Source: JAVVUJ01 sp964582545 (lineage in GTDB: Bacteria > Bacillota > Clostridia > Peptostreptococcales > Anaerovoracaceae). From it: a stretch of 62,093 bases of DNA. Under the pieces are notes generated by a model that worked only from the letters and a program-made list of their open reading frames with translations, was not told the origin of the DNA and did not search any database. The first letter of the stretch is position 1. The number at the start of each line of letters is the position of its first letter. Shown here piece by piece: positions 31,534-41,307 of this stretch. The stretch is from the NCBI GenBank assembly GCA_964582545.1, contig CAZOSB010000012.1, positions 1-62,093 on the forward strand, given 5' to 3'. Position numbers and translations under genes: made by a program.

Positions 31534-32712
31534 CTATTTTTTGCTATGGATGATCATGGATAATAGACCGAAGCTAGCTAAGAATATCAGGGAGACAAAG
31601 GCGGCTCTGATGGTGAATAAATCTGCAAGAAAGCCCATTAGAATAGGTGCAAAAGCTCCTCCTATACCGGAAACACAGAGGATCATGCTAGCTACAGCAC
31701 CGGAGCTTTCAGGGGTCTCTTCTGTAGCCAAGGCAAGCAGGGTAGGCCACACGGGACCGGAAAAAATACCCAACAAAAAAGCCAAGATCAGCGAGAACAT
31801 GGGGCTTGTGGTCAGGGAAAGCAACAATAAAATAAGGCAAGAACCGAAAAATCCACACAGTAGGATTTTTCTTTTTTGTGTGTGAAAAAGGCCGGTGAGC
31901 AATCGAGAGAATACCATAGCTGCCCAAAAAAGAGAAATGGCCAGGGGGGATAACTTTGGCGCATTTAGCTCTAAAGTAAAGAAAGAATTAAAAAAGAAAG
32001 TGGATCCGCTTTCGTAGCTTACATAAAAAATGACTGAGGCGAAAATATAAAATAAACGTTTAGAATGAAAAAGTGGAAGGAAAGTTTCCTTTAGCGATGT
32101 ATGTTCTGTTATTTTAGTTGAATCATCTTTGGATAAGGACGGCTTTTTAAAGTAGCTCAAACTCAAAGGAATCAATAACAACAACAATCCGGAGCCTGAA
32201 AATCCAAATACGAATTTCCACGTAACTCCCAACTGGCTCATAACCAATTGGACCATTAGCGGACTGAGTACAGCTCCTAAGCTATAGCTGCTTTGAGTAA
32301 GATTTATGTATTTCCCGGCTTTCCCTGGGTAGGCATCTGACAGTGCTGCGGACATAGCACTTTGGCAAATACTCAATCCAAAACCTACGGTGAAGATTCC
32401 TACACTGAAAAGCAGGATAGTGGTTGTCAGTACCAGTACCACACAGCCGAGGATAAAGGTAATGACGGAAAAGAGGGCGACCTTTTTCTTGCCAACTTTA
32501 TCGATGATCATACTGATCAAGAGGGGTCCCGCGATAAATGCTAGGTATTGGATGGAAACCAAACTGCCCATGGATGCGTTGTTCAATTGAAATTCTTTTC
32601 CTACATTGAGTAAAGTCAATTGAAACCCCCCGCCTTGAAATCCCAAAAAGAAAGGAAGCATAAGGGAGACAGGTATTAAAAATTCATTATTAGTATTAAA
32701 TATTTTATTCAT
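31534..32712 (-). CDS. MFS transporter
   Basis: A 392-residue major facilitator protein with twelve predicted helices. Helices 1-6 include GPLLISMIIDKVGKKKVAL, which is the MFS motif between helices 2 and 3 (D-x-x-G-R/K-K/R). LSIFSGPVWPTLLALATEET-like sequence lies in the second half (the sequence reads LGIFSGPVWPTLLAL). The architecture is like fucose/galactose-type or YfkF-type exporters, and the substrate cannot be told. The start could be GTG at 32718 or ATG at 32712; neither has a strong ribosome site. It is divergent from the ABC importer operon and convergent with yerC. Confidence 0.85.
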   Translation of the reverse strand: MNKIFNTNNEFLIPVSLMLPFFLGFQGGGFQLTLLNVGKEFQLNNASMGSLVSIQYLAFIAGPLLISMIIDKVGKKKVALFSVITFILGCVVLVLTTTILLFSVGIFTVGFGLSICQSAMSAALSDAYPGKAGKYINLTQSSYSLGAVLSPLMVQLVMSQLGVTWKFVFGFSGSGLLLLLIPLSLSYFKKPSLSKDDSTKITEHTSLKETFLPLFHSKRLFYIFASVIFYVSYESGSTFFFNSFFTLELNAPKLSPLAISLFWAAMVFSRLLTGLFHTQKRKILLCGFFGSCLILLLLSLTTSPMFSLILAFLLGIFSGPVWPTLLALATEETPESSGAVASMILCVSGIGGAFAPILMGFLADLFTIRAAFVSLIFLASFGLLSMIIHSKK

Positions 32713-32765
32713 ATTCACTCATTTTTAGCGACTTTAACAAACAGGGATATTTTATCACAAACCGC

Positions 32766-32794
32766 TTTATTTTCATAGAAAAATCGTATATAAT
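32766..32794 (+). promoter_or_regulatory. promoter of the peptide/nickel-type ABC operon
   Basis: TTTATT at 32766-32771 and a consensus TATAAT at 32789-32794 with a 17-base spacer. The predicted transcript starts near 32801, about 20 bases from the first start codon. Confidence 0.5.
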
Positions 32795-32822
32795 TATCTA
32801 TATAAATGAAATGAGGTTGGGC

Positions 32823-33839
32823 ATGGGAAGTGGAATGAAAGGGTTGCAAATATTCAGGTTTACAGGCAAAAGACTTTTTCAATTCCTGTTGACAATCTTC
32901 CTGTTATCCCTATTGGTATTTTTTATGTCCAGATTGGCACCGGGGGATCCTTTGAGGTCTTACTACGGTGACAGTATTGAACGAATGACCATCCAACAGT
33001 TGGAGGATTCAAGAGAAAGGTTGGGATTAAACGATTCTCTGATAAATCAGTATGGAATATGGTTCAAAAATGCACTGGTGGGAGATCTGGGAATATCCTA
33101 TAAATATAAACAAAGTGTGCTTGCTCCTATCAAAAGCATGGGACTCAACACCCTTTTCCTGGCGGGAACAGCTTATGTAATTACCTTTGGAGCCGCCCTA
33201 TATGTAGGGGGCTTTTGTGCTTTGCGAGAGGATGGTTGGATGGACAAGCTCCTGTGTAAAATAGGAGTTGTGATTGGTGCCATACCAGCATTCTTTATAG
33301 CGATACTCTTTATTTTAATATTTGCTGTCTATTTAGATTGGCTCCCTGCAGGAGGCGCTTATACTCCAGGGGAAGCTGCAAACTTTTGGAATAGGATATT
33401 GCATTTGATTTTACCTACCTTTGTTTTAGTGGTGGGACACCTTTGGTACTACTCCTATATGGTGAGGAACCTTCTTTTGGAAGAAATGGGAAAGGGATAC
33501 GTTTTGCTCTGTAAGGTCAAAGGTCTTAGCAAAAGAAAAACTCTATGGAAGCATTGTATGATCAATATATTACCTATCTACCTTACCATGATGGCAGTGT
33601 CGGTACCTCATTTTCTGGGGGGTACGTATGTGGTGGAGAAGGTATTTTCTTACCCCGGATTGGGAACCTTGCTTATTGAAAGCGCACAATATCATGATTA
33701 CAATATGTTGATGGCACTGACTTTACTGACAGGATCTCTGGTGGTTTTTGTCAATTTTGTTGTAGGTCTGATCAATGTGGCTATAGATCCCCGAATAAAG
33801 ACAGTGCAGCATGAGAATAGGGGGATTTATGTTTCCTAA
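32823..33839 (+). CDS. peptide/nickel-type ABC permease (DppB-like)
   Basis: First permease of a binding-protein-dependent importer, 338 residues. It has the family N terminus FLLSLLVFFMSRLAPGDP, six helices, and the EAA-like loop near EMGKGYVLLCKVKGLSKRKTLWKH (the A/C-K-x-K-G-L core is visible). VEKVFSYPGLG is the DppB C-terminal signature. The ATG at 32823 is preferred because GAGG precedes it; 32811 and 32835 are in-frame alternatives. It overlaps the next permease by 11 bases. The substrate may be peptides, nickel or a metal chelate; the sequence does not settle this. Confidence 0.85.
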   Translation: MGSGMKGLQIFRFTGKRLFQFLLTIFLLSLLVFFMSRLAPGDPLRSYYGDSIERMTIQQLEDSRERLGLNDSLINQYGIWFKNALVGDLGISYKYKQSVLAPIKSMGLNTLFLAGTAYVITFGAALYVGGFCALREDGWMDKLLCKIGVVIGAIPAFFIAILFILIFAVYLDWLPAGGAYTPGEAANFWNRILHLILPTFVLVVGHLWYYSYMVRNLLLEEMGKGYVLLCKVKGLSKRKTLWKHCMINILPIYLTMMAVSVPHFLGGTYVVEKVFSYPGLGTLLIESAQYHDYNMLMALTLLTGSLVVFVNFVVGLINVAIDPRIKTVQHENRGIYVS

Positions 33840-34650
33840 AAGGTTTCCCATTTTTTCCTTGACTGTATTGAGCTTGTTGGTGTTGGGATGTTTGTTGGCC
33901 AATTTTTTATCCCCTTATGGAGCTAACCAAATGAACTTACAGGAAATCAATTTGCCTCCGGGAGGGACGCATTTTTTTGGCACTGACCCCTTTGGAAGGG
34001 ATCTCTTTTCCATGATTTGGTATGGGGGCAGAGTTTCATTGTTCATCGGTATTTTAGGAACCGTTATTGCTACTGCCATAGGAACCATCTATGGATGCCT
34101 TTGCGGTTTAAGCGGTTCATGGCTCTATAAAATTTTGATAAGTTTTTTAGATGTAATATTGAGCATTCCTACCTTTTTAATAATGATTTTTTTGTTAGCC
34201 ATATGGGGCAATGAAAATTTGATTTATTTGGGAGTTGCCATAGGAATTACTGGTTGGATGGCAATGGCAAGAGTGGTGAGCACAGAGGTGAGAAGGATCA
34301 AAGAAAGTGAATTTGTCCTTTCTGCAAAACTGATGGGTGGTAACTTTTTTCATATTTTTTGCAGACACTTGTTTCCCGGATTCTTTCCGGCGATCATGTT
34401 TATGATGGTTATGAACGTGGGTTACGCCATCGGCCTAGAGGCCACATTGAGTTTTTTGGGCTTGGGGTTGCCTATGGAAGTCATATCTTGGGGTAGCATG
34501 ATGGCTCTATCGGAGAAATCCTTATTCTTGGGAAATCCTTGGATATTTCTGGTTCCGGGTACGTTTGTAGTTGTTACGTTAGTATGTATTTCTAATATAG
34601 GAAATTATTTTAGACGAAAAAATAGAAATATTGATAATTTTTTATTATAA
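33829..34650 (+). CDS. peptide/nickel-type ABC permease (DppC-like)
   Basis: Second permease, 273 residues, with six helices. It carries LPPGGTHFFGTDPFGRDLFSMIWYG in the N-terminal part (key core: GTDPFGRDLFS), the DppC/OppC hallmark. The EAA loop includes ESEFVLSAKLMGGNFFHIF-like sequence, and EATLSFLGLGLP follows near the C terminus. The ATG at 33829 has AGGGGGA just upstream. An earlier in-frame ATG at 33811 would enlarge the overlap with the DppB-like gene. It forms the heterodimeric channel with its upstream neighbour. Confidence 0.88.
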   Translation: MFPKRFPIFSLTVLSLLVLGCLLANFLSPYGANQMNLQEINLPPGGTHFFGTDPFGRDLFSMIWYGGRVSLFIGILGTVIATAIGTIYGCLCGLSGSWLYKILISFLDVILSIPTFLIMIFLLAIWGNENLIYLGVAIGITGWMAMARVVSTEVRRIKESEFVLSAKLMGGNFFHIFCRHLFPGFFPAIMFMMVMNVGYAIGLEATLSFLGLGLPMEVISWGSMMALSEKSLFLGNPWIFLVPGTFVVVTLVCISNIGNYFRRKNRNIDNFLL

Positions 34651-34664
34651 AAGGAGGAATTACG

Positions 34665-36293
34665 TTGAAGAAAGAAATAAATGAAAGAACTAATTTTAAT
34701 AATTTTAAAATACAGAAAAAACAAATGACTAATTTATCCCTTATTAAATGTATTTTAGTTTACATAATGATGTTGTTGTCAACGATATTTTTGTTTAGTT
34801 GCAGTAACGATGTACCCAATTCCGACAAAATCGGACAAAATAAGATATTGGTATATGGGAGCCCTGATTATACAGCTATTAATCCTGCACTGCAGGAACA
34901 TGGAGAAATCAATTCTTTGATTTTTTCAGGACTCTTTAAGTTTGATGAGGAGAACTACTTAAGGGAAGATTTGGTGGATGATTGGCAATATTCCCAGGAT
35001 AGGCTCACCTATGTGTTTCACATTAAGGAGGAGGCAACTTTCCATGATGGTCAATCCGTAAAAGCAGAAGATGTAAAATTTACCTTGGAGACTATCCTAA
35101 ATCCTGAAAATGGTTCTGAAATCGCTTCCAATTATCAAGAAATTGAAGAAATAAAAATTATAGATGAAAATTCTTTGGAAATTCAATTAAAAACTCCCAA
35201 TGTAGCATTTGTGAATTATTTGACTGTGGGTATTTTACCTAAACATTTGTTGGATGGAAAGAACGTAGTTACGGATGCTTTTAATCAAAGACCTGTAGGT
35301 TCCGGACCATATATGTTGACGGAGTGGGATTTAGGACAGAGTATCACTTTAGAAAAAAACAAGACCTACTACGGAAAGATTCCCAATATTGATAAAATTA
35401 TTTTTAAAATTGTAGAAGATACCGATGCTCGAGCTTTACAATTGGCTAAAGGAGAGCTTCATTTGGCACAAATCACCCCTCAGCATATAAAATCTTTTGA
35501 AGGCAAGGAAGATTATCAGCTTTACATTATGAAAACTGCTGATTATAGAGGAATTATGTATAACTTTAACAATCCTTTGTTTCGGAATCATCCTGAGCTA
35601 CCCTATGCTCTCAGTTTTGCCATCGACAGAGAAGCCATTATTGACGGAGTGCTTCAAGGATACGGGCAACCGGCTTATTCTCCTTTGCAAAAAGGACCCT
35701 TTAATAATCCTCATATAGAGAAGTTTAGCTACGATCCTCAAAAGACCAAGGCTTTGTTGGAAGCGGACGGATGGCAAAAGGGGGAAAGCGGTTATTACGA
35801 AAAGGATGGGCAGCAGCTTGCTTTTACCATAAACAATGGTCAAGGAGATCAGGTGAGAATCCATTTGGCAAATCTCTGTGCGCAAAATTTCCAGGAAATT
35901 GGTATTAACGCCAAAGTAGCGGTTAACGCAGTTACAGACTGGGAAGGACAGGAAACTTATCTGATCGGTTGGGGCAGTCCCTTTGATCCGGACGACCATA
36001 CTTTTAAGGTGTTTGGCACCGATAAAGGAGCCAATTACAGCAGCTATTCCAACCCCATGGTAGATCAGCTTTTAATTCGGGCAAGGGAAGCTCAAACCAC
36101 GGAGGAAAGAATCCTGCTATACAAAGAGTTCCAAGATGTTTTAACGAAGAATCCACCCTACACCTTTATCGCTTATTTGGATGCTATTTACGTTGCCAAG
36201 GATAATCTAAAAGGAATTACTAAAAACAAAGTGTTAGGTCATCACGGCGTAGGAATCTTTTGGAATGTGGAAGAGTGGGATTTAACAAATTAA
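34665..36293 (+). CDS. peptide/nickel-type substrate-binding lipoprotein
   Basis: A 542-residue extracellular binding protein (SBP family 5). The lipobox LFSC is near residue 43, after an unusually long, Asn-rich leader (about 20 residues) before the hydrophobic stretch. The TTG start at 34665 is fixed by AAGGAGG at 34651-34657; the alternative Met21 (34725) has no ribosome site. Family motifs are visible: INPALQEHGEIN, SQDRLTYVFHIKEEATFHDG (core YVFHIK) and RPVGSGPYML. It should be lipidated and attached outside the cell near the two permeases. LspA encoded at 49198 would process it. Confidence 0.9.
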   Translation: MKKEINERTNFNNFKIQKKQMTNLSLIKCILVYIMMLLSTIFLFSCSNDVPNSDKIGQNKILVYGSPDYTAINPALQEHGEINSLIFSGLFKFDEENYLREDLVDDWQYSQDRLTYVFHIKEEATFHDGQSVKAEDVKFTLETILNPENGSEIASNYQEIEEIKIIDENSLEIQLKTPNVAFVNYLTVGILPKHLLDGKNVVTDAFNQRPVGSGPYMLTEWDLGQSITLEKNKTYYGKIPNIDKIIFKIVEDTDARALQLAKGELHLAQITPQHIKSFEGKEDYQLYIMKTADYRGIMYNFNNPLFRNHPELPYALSFAIDREAIIDGVLQGYGQPAYSPLQKGPFNNPHIEKFSYDPQKTKALLEADGWQKGESGYYEKDGQQLAFTINNGQGDQVRIHLANLCAQNFQEIGINAKVAVNAVTDWEGQETYLIGWGSPFDPDDHTFKVFGTDKGANYSSYSNPMVDQLLIRAREAQTTEERILLYKEFQDVLTKNPPYTFIAYLDAIYVAKDNLKGITKNKVLGHHGVGIFWNVEEWDLTN

Positions 36294-36348
36294 AGATGAA
36301 TAATCAGAAAGATTGAAAATTTATAAAGCAAGTAAATCGGGGGATGCT

Positions 36349-37830
36349 GTGGAAAAAATATTGGAGATTAACAATTTAACAGTTGCTTTTGATACTGATC
36401 AAGGGGAACTTGAGGCTGTCAAGGATGTTTCTGTTTCCTTGGGAAGAGGGCAAGTGTTAGCGTTGGTAGGAGAATCAGGATCAGGTAAAACCGTGCTGTG
36501 TAAATCCATGCTTCATCTGCTTTGTAATAGAGGAAGGATTAAAACTGGAAAGGTGACCTTGGCAGAGCAATCCTTAATGGAACTGAATGAAAAGGAAATG
36601 ACTTATGTTCGTGGCAAGGATATTTCCATGGTGTTTCAGGATCCCGTAAACGCGCTGAACCCTTGCCTTTCAGTGGGCAATCAAATTTTAGAGGTGGTTT
36701 TGTTTCATGAAGGAACTTCCAAGGAAGAGGGATATAAACGGGTTCGAGAGCTTTTGAGTCTCACGGGAATAGATCATCCGGAAAAGAGATTTCACCAAAG
36801 ACCCTATGAGCTTTCCGGAGGGATGCAGCAGCGGGTGGCTATCGCTATCGCTTTGGCTGCCAACCCTAAAGTTCTTTTGGCAGATGAACCCACTACTGCC
36901 TTGGATATTAAAACAAAACTTGAAATTTTAAAGTTAATTAAGAATATTAGTCAAAAAACCCAGCTTTCTGTAATCTTTATCACCCATGAATTGTCACTTT
37001 TGGAAGGGTTCGCAGATCATGTGGTGGTCATGATGGGTGGAAGGATTTTGGAGCAAGGCTCAGTAAAGGAACTGTTTCAAAACCCCGTAACAGATTATAC
37101 AAAGAGATTGATTAGTTATGCTAACTATGGGAAGGGTACGGAGCATGTCCACGGAAATAACCCAGAAACCTCAGCTCCCCATAGAGAGCCTTTTGTTTTT
37201 GTGAATAATATTTCCATAGATTTTAGACTGGATAAACGCACCCAGAAATCGGTTTTGCAAAATTTCTCAATGGAAATCAATAAAGGCGAAATCGTAGGTC
37301 TTGTGGGACCTTCAGGATGTGGAAAATCCACCTTGGCCAAATGTATTATGGGAATCTATAAACCTTTGGATGGTGAAATCGTCTATAAGGGGAAAAATAA
37401 ACAGATGATCTTTCAAAATTCAGCATCGGCTTTTAATCCTCGTATGACAGTGAGACAAATTATAGCGGAGCCTTTGGAAATTCATAGGGTATATACTACC
37501 AAGGTAGAAACGGAAGCCGCAGTAATCAGCCTCATGGAGAGGGCGGAGTTGGAGCAAGGGTTATTGAACAAATATCCACATGAAATATCAGGAGGTGAAA
37601 AGCAAAGGGTCGCTATTGCAAGAGCAATTAGTTTAAAACCAGATTTTATAATAGCCGATGAACCTATATCTTCGCTGGACGTTTCAATCCAAGCTCAGAT
37701 CATTCATTTGTTTAAGAGATTGCAGGAAGAGTACGAACTGACCTTGTTGCTTATCGCTCACGATCTGCCCATGTTAGAGCATATCAGCGACAGGATTATT
37801 GATTTAACAAGTGTTAGGACAAAATGTTAG
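36349..37830 (+). CDS. fused double ATPase of the ABC importer (DppD-DppF)
   Basis: One 493-residue protein holds two ABC domains that are usually separate. Domain 1 (about 1-240): Walker A GESGSGKT, signature LSGGMQQ, Walker B LLADEPT. Domain 2 (about 270-490): Walker A GPSGCGKST, signature ISGGEKQ, Walker B IIADEPI. Both catalytic sites look intact. The fusion order matches YejF/GsiA-type proteins. The GTG at 36349 is preferred because GGGGGA lies at 36339-36344; a TTG at 36313 would add a 12-residue N terminus without a ribosome site. The gene completes the B-C-A-DF importer operon. No terminator is clear downstream. Confidence 0.88.
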   Translation: MEKILEINNLTVAFDTDQGELEAVKDVSVSLGRGQVLALVGESGSGKTVLCKSMLHLLCNRGRIKTGKVTLAEQSLMELNEKEMTYVRGKDISMVFQDPVNALNPCLSVGNQILEVVLFHEGTSKEEGYKRVRELLSLTGIDHPEKRFHQRPYELSGGMQQRVAIAIALAANPKVLLADEPTTALDIKTKLEILKLIKNISQKTQLSVIFITHELSLLEGFADHVVVMMGGRILEQGSVKELFQNPVTDYTKRLISYANYGKGTEHVHGNNPETSAPHREPFVFVNNISIDFRLDKRTQKSVLQNFSMEINKGEIVGLVGPSGCGKSTLAKCIMGIYKPLDGEIVYKGKNKQMIFQNSASAFNPRMTVRQIIAEPLEIHRVYTTKVETEAAVISLMERAELEQGLLNKYPHEISGGEKQRVAIARAISLKPDFIIADEPISSLDVSIQAQIIHLFKRLQEEYELTLLLIAHDLPMLEHISDRIIDLTSVRTKC

Positions 37831-38076
37831 GACATAAAGATTAGACGTTCACAATCTGTAAGGAAGAAATACTTAAAAAAATCAAATATGAGTCAGTAAT
37901 ATATAGATTGATTAAAAAATAAAAACAAATAAAAATATGAGTATATTCGTCGTTTGATATTTTTGGATTATATTATTTTATCAAAAAATTAATAAGATTA
38001 AAATATAATTAGAGTGTAAAAAGTTTAATTTTGAAAAATATCTATGAATCAATTACGGTAATTTAAGGAGGAGCCA

Positions 38077-39018
38077 ATGAATAAGAATACTTCTAAATAT
38101 GTGATTTCCATTGTTTTGGTAATTTTGGCTGGAGTGATCTTTGCCTTTGCATGGAATTACAACAGGTTGGAGCAAGGTGGAACAGAGGATGGGGGAAAAA
38201 ATTTCACCAGTTCTAAATCAGTGAAGTTTACAAGTGACAATTATCCTAGGGTAGACGGATCCACGGCGACCATTCCTTTGTCTGAGGCCTTCATGGCGGC
38301 CACTACGGGTCAGAGCCGAGAAGCCGTAGCCGACCAGGTGGTCAGCAGCAAAACTCACGGGGCATATGTGAACTTGATTGAAAAAAAGGCAGATTTGATT
38401 TTAGTTACGGAGCCCAGTGAAGAAGAATTGACTTTGGCAAGGGAAGCAGGGGTGGAGTTTGAAATTATACCTGTGGTCAACGAGGCCTTTGTATTTTTGG
38501 TAAACGGTAACAATCCTGTGGAGGGTCTTTCAGCTGAGGAAATAAGGCAGATTTATGAAGGGAAAATTACCAATTGGAGTCAAGTGGGTGGTAATGATCA
38601 ACCCATCATAGCGTATCAGAGACCGGAAAACTCTGGAAGTCAGACGGGAATGATTTCTCTGGTCATGGAGGGGAGAGCCCTTATGACACCACCTCAACAG
38701 CAGATTATGGCGGAAATGGGAGGTCTAGTCGATGCGGTGGCGGACTATACCAATGCTGAGGGAGCCATTGGGTATTCCTACTATTATTTTGTAACGGACA
38801 TGTATAAGAGCATGAACATAAAACTCCTGACCGTGGATGGAGTCTCACCGGACAAGGAACAAATCATGGAAAAAAGGTATCCCTTTAACAGCGCTTACTA
38901 CATCGTAATGCGAAAGGATGAACCCATAGATAGTCCTGTTAGGAAACTAGCTGACTTTATGTTATCGGAAGTTGGTCAGAAGGTGGCAGAGGAGGCGGGA
39001 TATGTTCCAATTAAATAA
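38077..39018 (+). CDS. membrane-anchored PstS-like phosphate-binding-type protein
   Basis: A 313-residue protein with a hydrophobic N-terminal helix (about 7-26) and no lipobox Cys, followed by a PBP2 phosphate-binding-type domain. The ligand motif DGSTATIPLSEAF (residues about 62-74) and NSGSQTGM match the PstS anion loops. pstC, pstA and pstB are not next to it, so it is not a standard Pst operon member. It is overlapped at its 3' end by the next gene (17 bases), which points to coordinated synthesis. It could be a surface sensor or chaperone-like binder. AAGGAGGAG precedes the ATG. Confidence 0.75.
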   Translation: MNKNTSKYVISIVLVILAGVIFAFAWNYNRLEQGGTEDGGKNFTSSKSVKFTSDNYPRVDGSTATIPLSEAFMAATTGQSREAVADQVVSSKTHGAYVNLIEKKADLILVTEPSEEELTLAREAGVEFEIIPVVNEAFVFLVNGNNPVEGLSAEEIRQIYEGKITNWSQVGGNDQPIIAYQRPENSGSQTGMISLVMEGRALMTPPQQQIMAEMGGLVDAVADYTNAEGAIGYSYYYFVTDMYKSMNIKLLTVDGVSPDKEQIMEKRYPFNSAYYIVMRKDEPIDSPVRKLADFMLSEVGQKVAEEAGYVPIK

Positions 39019-40654
39019 GGAAGAAGATCGCGCAGATCAGGAAGTGGAATATATGGATAAAGAAAAGAAGGTTTTGGATGAGGGAATGGAACGTTTGCCA
39101 CGAAATGTACTGATTTTAGCAACACTGCTTTTGGTTTGCTCTTTAGGATTTTTATTTTGGAAAGTAACAGGGAGTCAAATAGAGGCAGACAAAGATAATT
39201 TCAGCAAAGAAAAAGCTCCTGTTGCCACATTAAAAACTATAGATTTTCTTGACACCTATTCTGTCAATGATTTGGATTTTACCTATGTGATTTTAGAAGA
39301 AGGAGAAAAAAAGTTAAAATACCCTCAACTCGTCGGTTTGAAAAATCAACAAATTCAAACCAAGATCAATAATGAACTTGCTAAGATTGCTGAAAAGACA
39401 TGGAAAGAGGCTCTGGAATTTGAAGCGGTATATATTGAGAACGGAAGTGTTTGGGGCAACTTTTCCAATCTGCTATCTATTAACTTCGCCTATTCCTATG
39501 AATATGATGACCCGGAGGGAAAACGACGGAGTAAATATGTGAACTATCCTTACAATGTGGATCTGACAACGGGAGACGAAATTCAGTTCGCCGATTTGTT
39601 TATTTCAGAGGAGGAAGCGAAAGAGGCTTTGAGAAAAATGATTTACGGTTCCGTATACAGTCAATTGGGATGGGGGGTATTCGGAGAAGGTGCGGAACTG
39701 GATGAAGAGATATTGAATATAAACAGACAATTAGGACCGTTAGATGAAATTAAATTTGTGTTAACACCTACACATATCAATATAAACGAGCTGGTTTCAG
39801 GTTTAGGTATTTACACCAAGTTAGAGCTATATAAGGATCAACTAGCAATATACGATAGATATTTAACTAAGGATTCTATTTTTGAAAAATCGATTAAATC
39901 TAATGAAAATATTATGGTGTTCACTTCCCCCATGACGGAATTAAAATATTCTTTTAAATCTAAAGTCAGCGATAATTTATATTTGGACGTTGGGCTTTAC
40001 AGTTGGTTGGACTTTCAATTTCCTGAAAGAGAAAAGTATATCAAACCAATGGAAGAGGACATTTTATCAGTTTTAAAGCCTAAGGTACCTGATTACATAA
40101 CTTTTGCTACCCAAAACCCAGACAAGGGAACTTATTTTACATACTTTGCCTTTGGAAGCAGTAACGGGGAATACATGATTTATCAAGTGGATTTTTACGA
40201 AACGAAAATGGTGATACCTATTTCGGAGTACCAAGAAGCATTTCCAAAACTTGTGGCATTTGAAAGATCCAAAATTGGTGGCGTGGAATGGGGATCAGGT
40301 ATTTCTCTGGAAGAATTATTTAATAAAATGGAAACCAAAAATGAGAGCTTTGTTTATAATTTGGAAACGGGAGAACTCTTAAACAGTGTAGCGGATTATT
40401 TTGTGGAAGGATTTGATTACAGCATTCCTATCAAGGAAAGCATGAAAGCAGATTTGCAGAGATGGGAAATGCCTTTTGATGAAGAAACTGTGAATCAGCT
40501 GTACCAAAAAGGAAAACTGGATATGATGAACGGTCAAGGAGTATCTTTGGAAGTAATCGATAAAATAAATGAAGAAAACTCACGTTATTTTATTGTAAAT
40601 TTTAATCAATTTGATGAGGAAAATTTAAAGATAAAGCGTTGGAAACATGAATAA
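39002..40654 (+). CDS. RsiV-like (DUF3298/DUF4163-type) membrane protein
   Basis: A 550-residue protein with a charged cytoplasmic N terminus (about 1-38), one membrane helix (about 40-58) and a large extracytoplasmic part. The segment YPQLVGLKNQQIQTKINNEL followed by LTTGDEIQFADLF resembles the DUF4163/DUF3298 pattern of RsiV and PrsW-associated proteins, in which a conserved beta-alpha core senses or binds a ligand. No sigma-factor gene is adjacent. Start 39002 has GGAGG at 38991-38995 inside the PstS-like gene; an in-frame ATG at 39053 is possible. No enzyme motif was recognised, and the function is unknown. Confidence 0.55.
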   Translation: MFQLNKEEDRADQEVEYMDKEKKVLDEGMERLPRNVLILATLLLVCSLGFLFWKVTGSQIEADKDNFSKEKAPVATLKTIDFLDTYSVNDLDFTYVILEEGEKKLKYPQLVGLKNQQIQTKINNELAKIAEKTWKEALEFEAVYIENGSVWGNFSNLLSINFAYSYEYDDPEGKRRSKYVNYPYNVDLTTGDEIQFADLFISEEEAKEALRKMIYGSVYSQLGWGVFGEGAELDEEILNINRQLGPLDEIKFVLTPTHININELVSGLGIYTKLELYKDQLAIYDRYLTKDSIFEKSIKSNENIMVFTSPMTELKYSFKSKVSDNLYLDVGLYSWLDFQFPEREKYIKPMEEDILSVLKPKVPDYITFATQNPDKGTYFTYFAFGSSNGEYMIYQVDFYETKMVIPISEYQEAFPKLVAFERSKIGGVEWGSGISLEELFNKMETKNESFVYNLETGELLNSVADYFVEGFDYSIPIKESMKADLQRWEMPFDEETVNQLYQKGKLDMMNGQGVSLEVIDKINEENSRYFIVNFNQFDEENLKIKRWKHE

Positions 40655-40747
40655 AATGAATTTGTGGAATTGTATTAACTTATAAAAGGCAACTGCTGGA
40701 TAGAAGATATTTCTGGTATAGGTATAATGATATGAAAGGGGTCTGCT

Positions 40748-41236
40748 ATGTACATAAGCTTAGCTTTACGTGTTTTTTGCTTTTTCAGTATCTTTGTGGT
40801 TGGAGGGATAATAGGTCTGGTGGGTTTCGTATTTACAGATTATACAGGTAGTTATCAAAATGATATAAATGATATTGAAATAAGGTTAAAAAATCAGTTG
40901 GTTTACAACAACCTGGATGTTCAAGTTTTGGATATTGAAGAAAAGAACAATGGAAATTTAGGTGTACGCTTTTCCACATCAAAGGAAGGGGAGAACATAG
41001 AGGGAAATGGATACTTAACTCTTGAAAAAAAGAAGCTTTTTGGTTATTCCTTAAAAGATATTAGATGTTATGTTGATAGTGAAGGCACATTCTACTCCTA
41101 TTCCGTTAATTCTAAAAAAGGTAGCTTTGTAGATGAGAATAAGGAGTTGATTATTGCAGGCTGTGTGGTGGTTACGGTGTGGCTCAGCTCCTTGGTGCTG
41201 GTGTTGATTCAACGACAGCGTGAACGAGAAGAGTGA
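40748..41236 (+). CDS. small two-helix membrane protein, unknown function
   Basis: A 162-residue protein with a hydrophobic segment near residues 5-28 and another near 132-153. An extracytoplasmic middle part (about 30-130) is rich in Asn, Lys and Glu with no motif that I recognise. The C terminus is short and basic-acidic (QRQREREE). GAAAGGGG lies ahead of the ATG. A -10-like TATAAT at 40722-40727 suggests that it has its own promoter. It follows the RsiV-like gene on the same strand and may be part of that envelope module, but there is no proof. Confidence 0.5.
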   Translation: MYISLALRVFCFFSIFVVGGIIGLVGFVFTDYTGSYQNDINDIEIRLKNQLVYNNLDVQVLDIEEKNNGNLGVRFSTSKEGENIEGNGYLTLEKKKLFGYSLKDIRCYVDSEGTFYSYSVNSKKGSFVDENKELIIAGCVVVTVWLSSLVLVLIQRQREREE

Positions 41237-41307
41237 AATACAATGACATTATTTAAAGATGGTTTTATAGGTTGATGGACAATATTTCACAAGAAAATAC
41301 ATAAAAA

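Noticed and set aside
37812..37834. TGTTAGGACA repeated twice at the end of the fused ATPase gene
   Set aside because: Short repeat across a stop codon, with no further copies or flanking structure.
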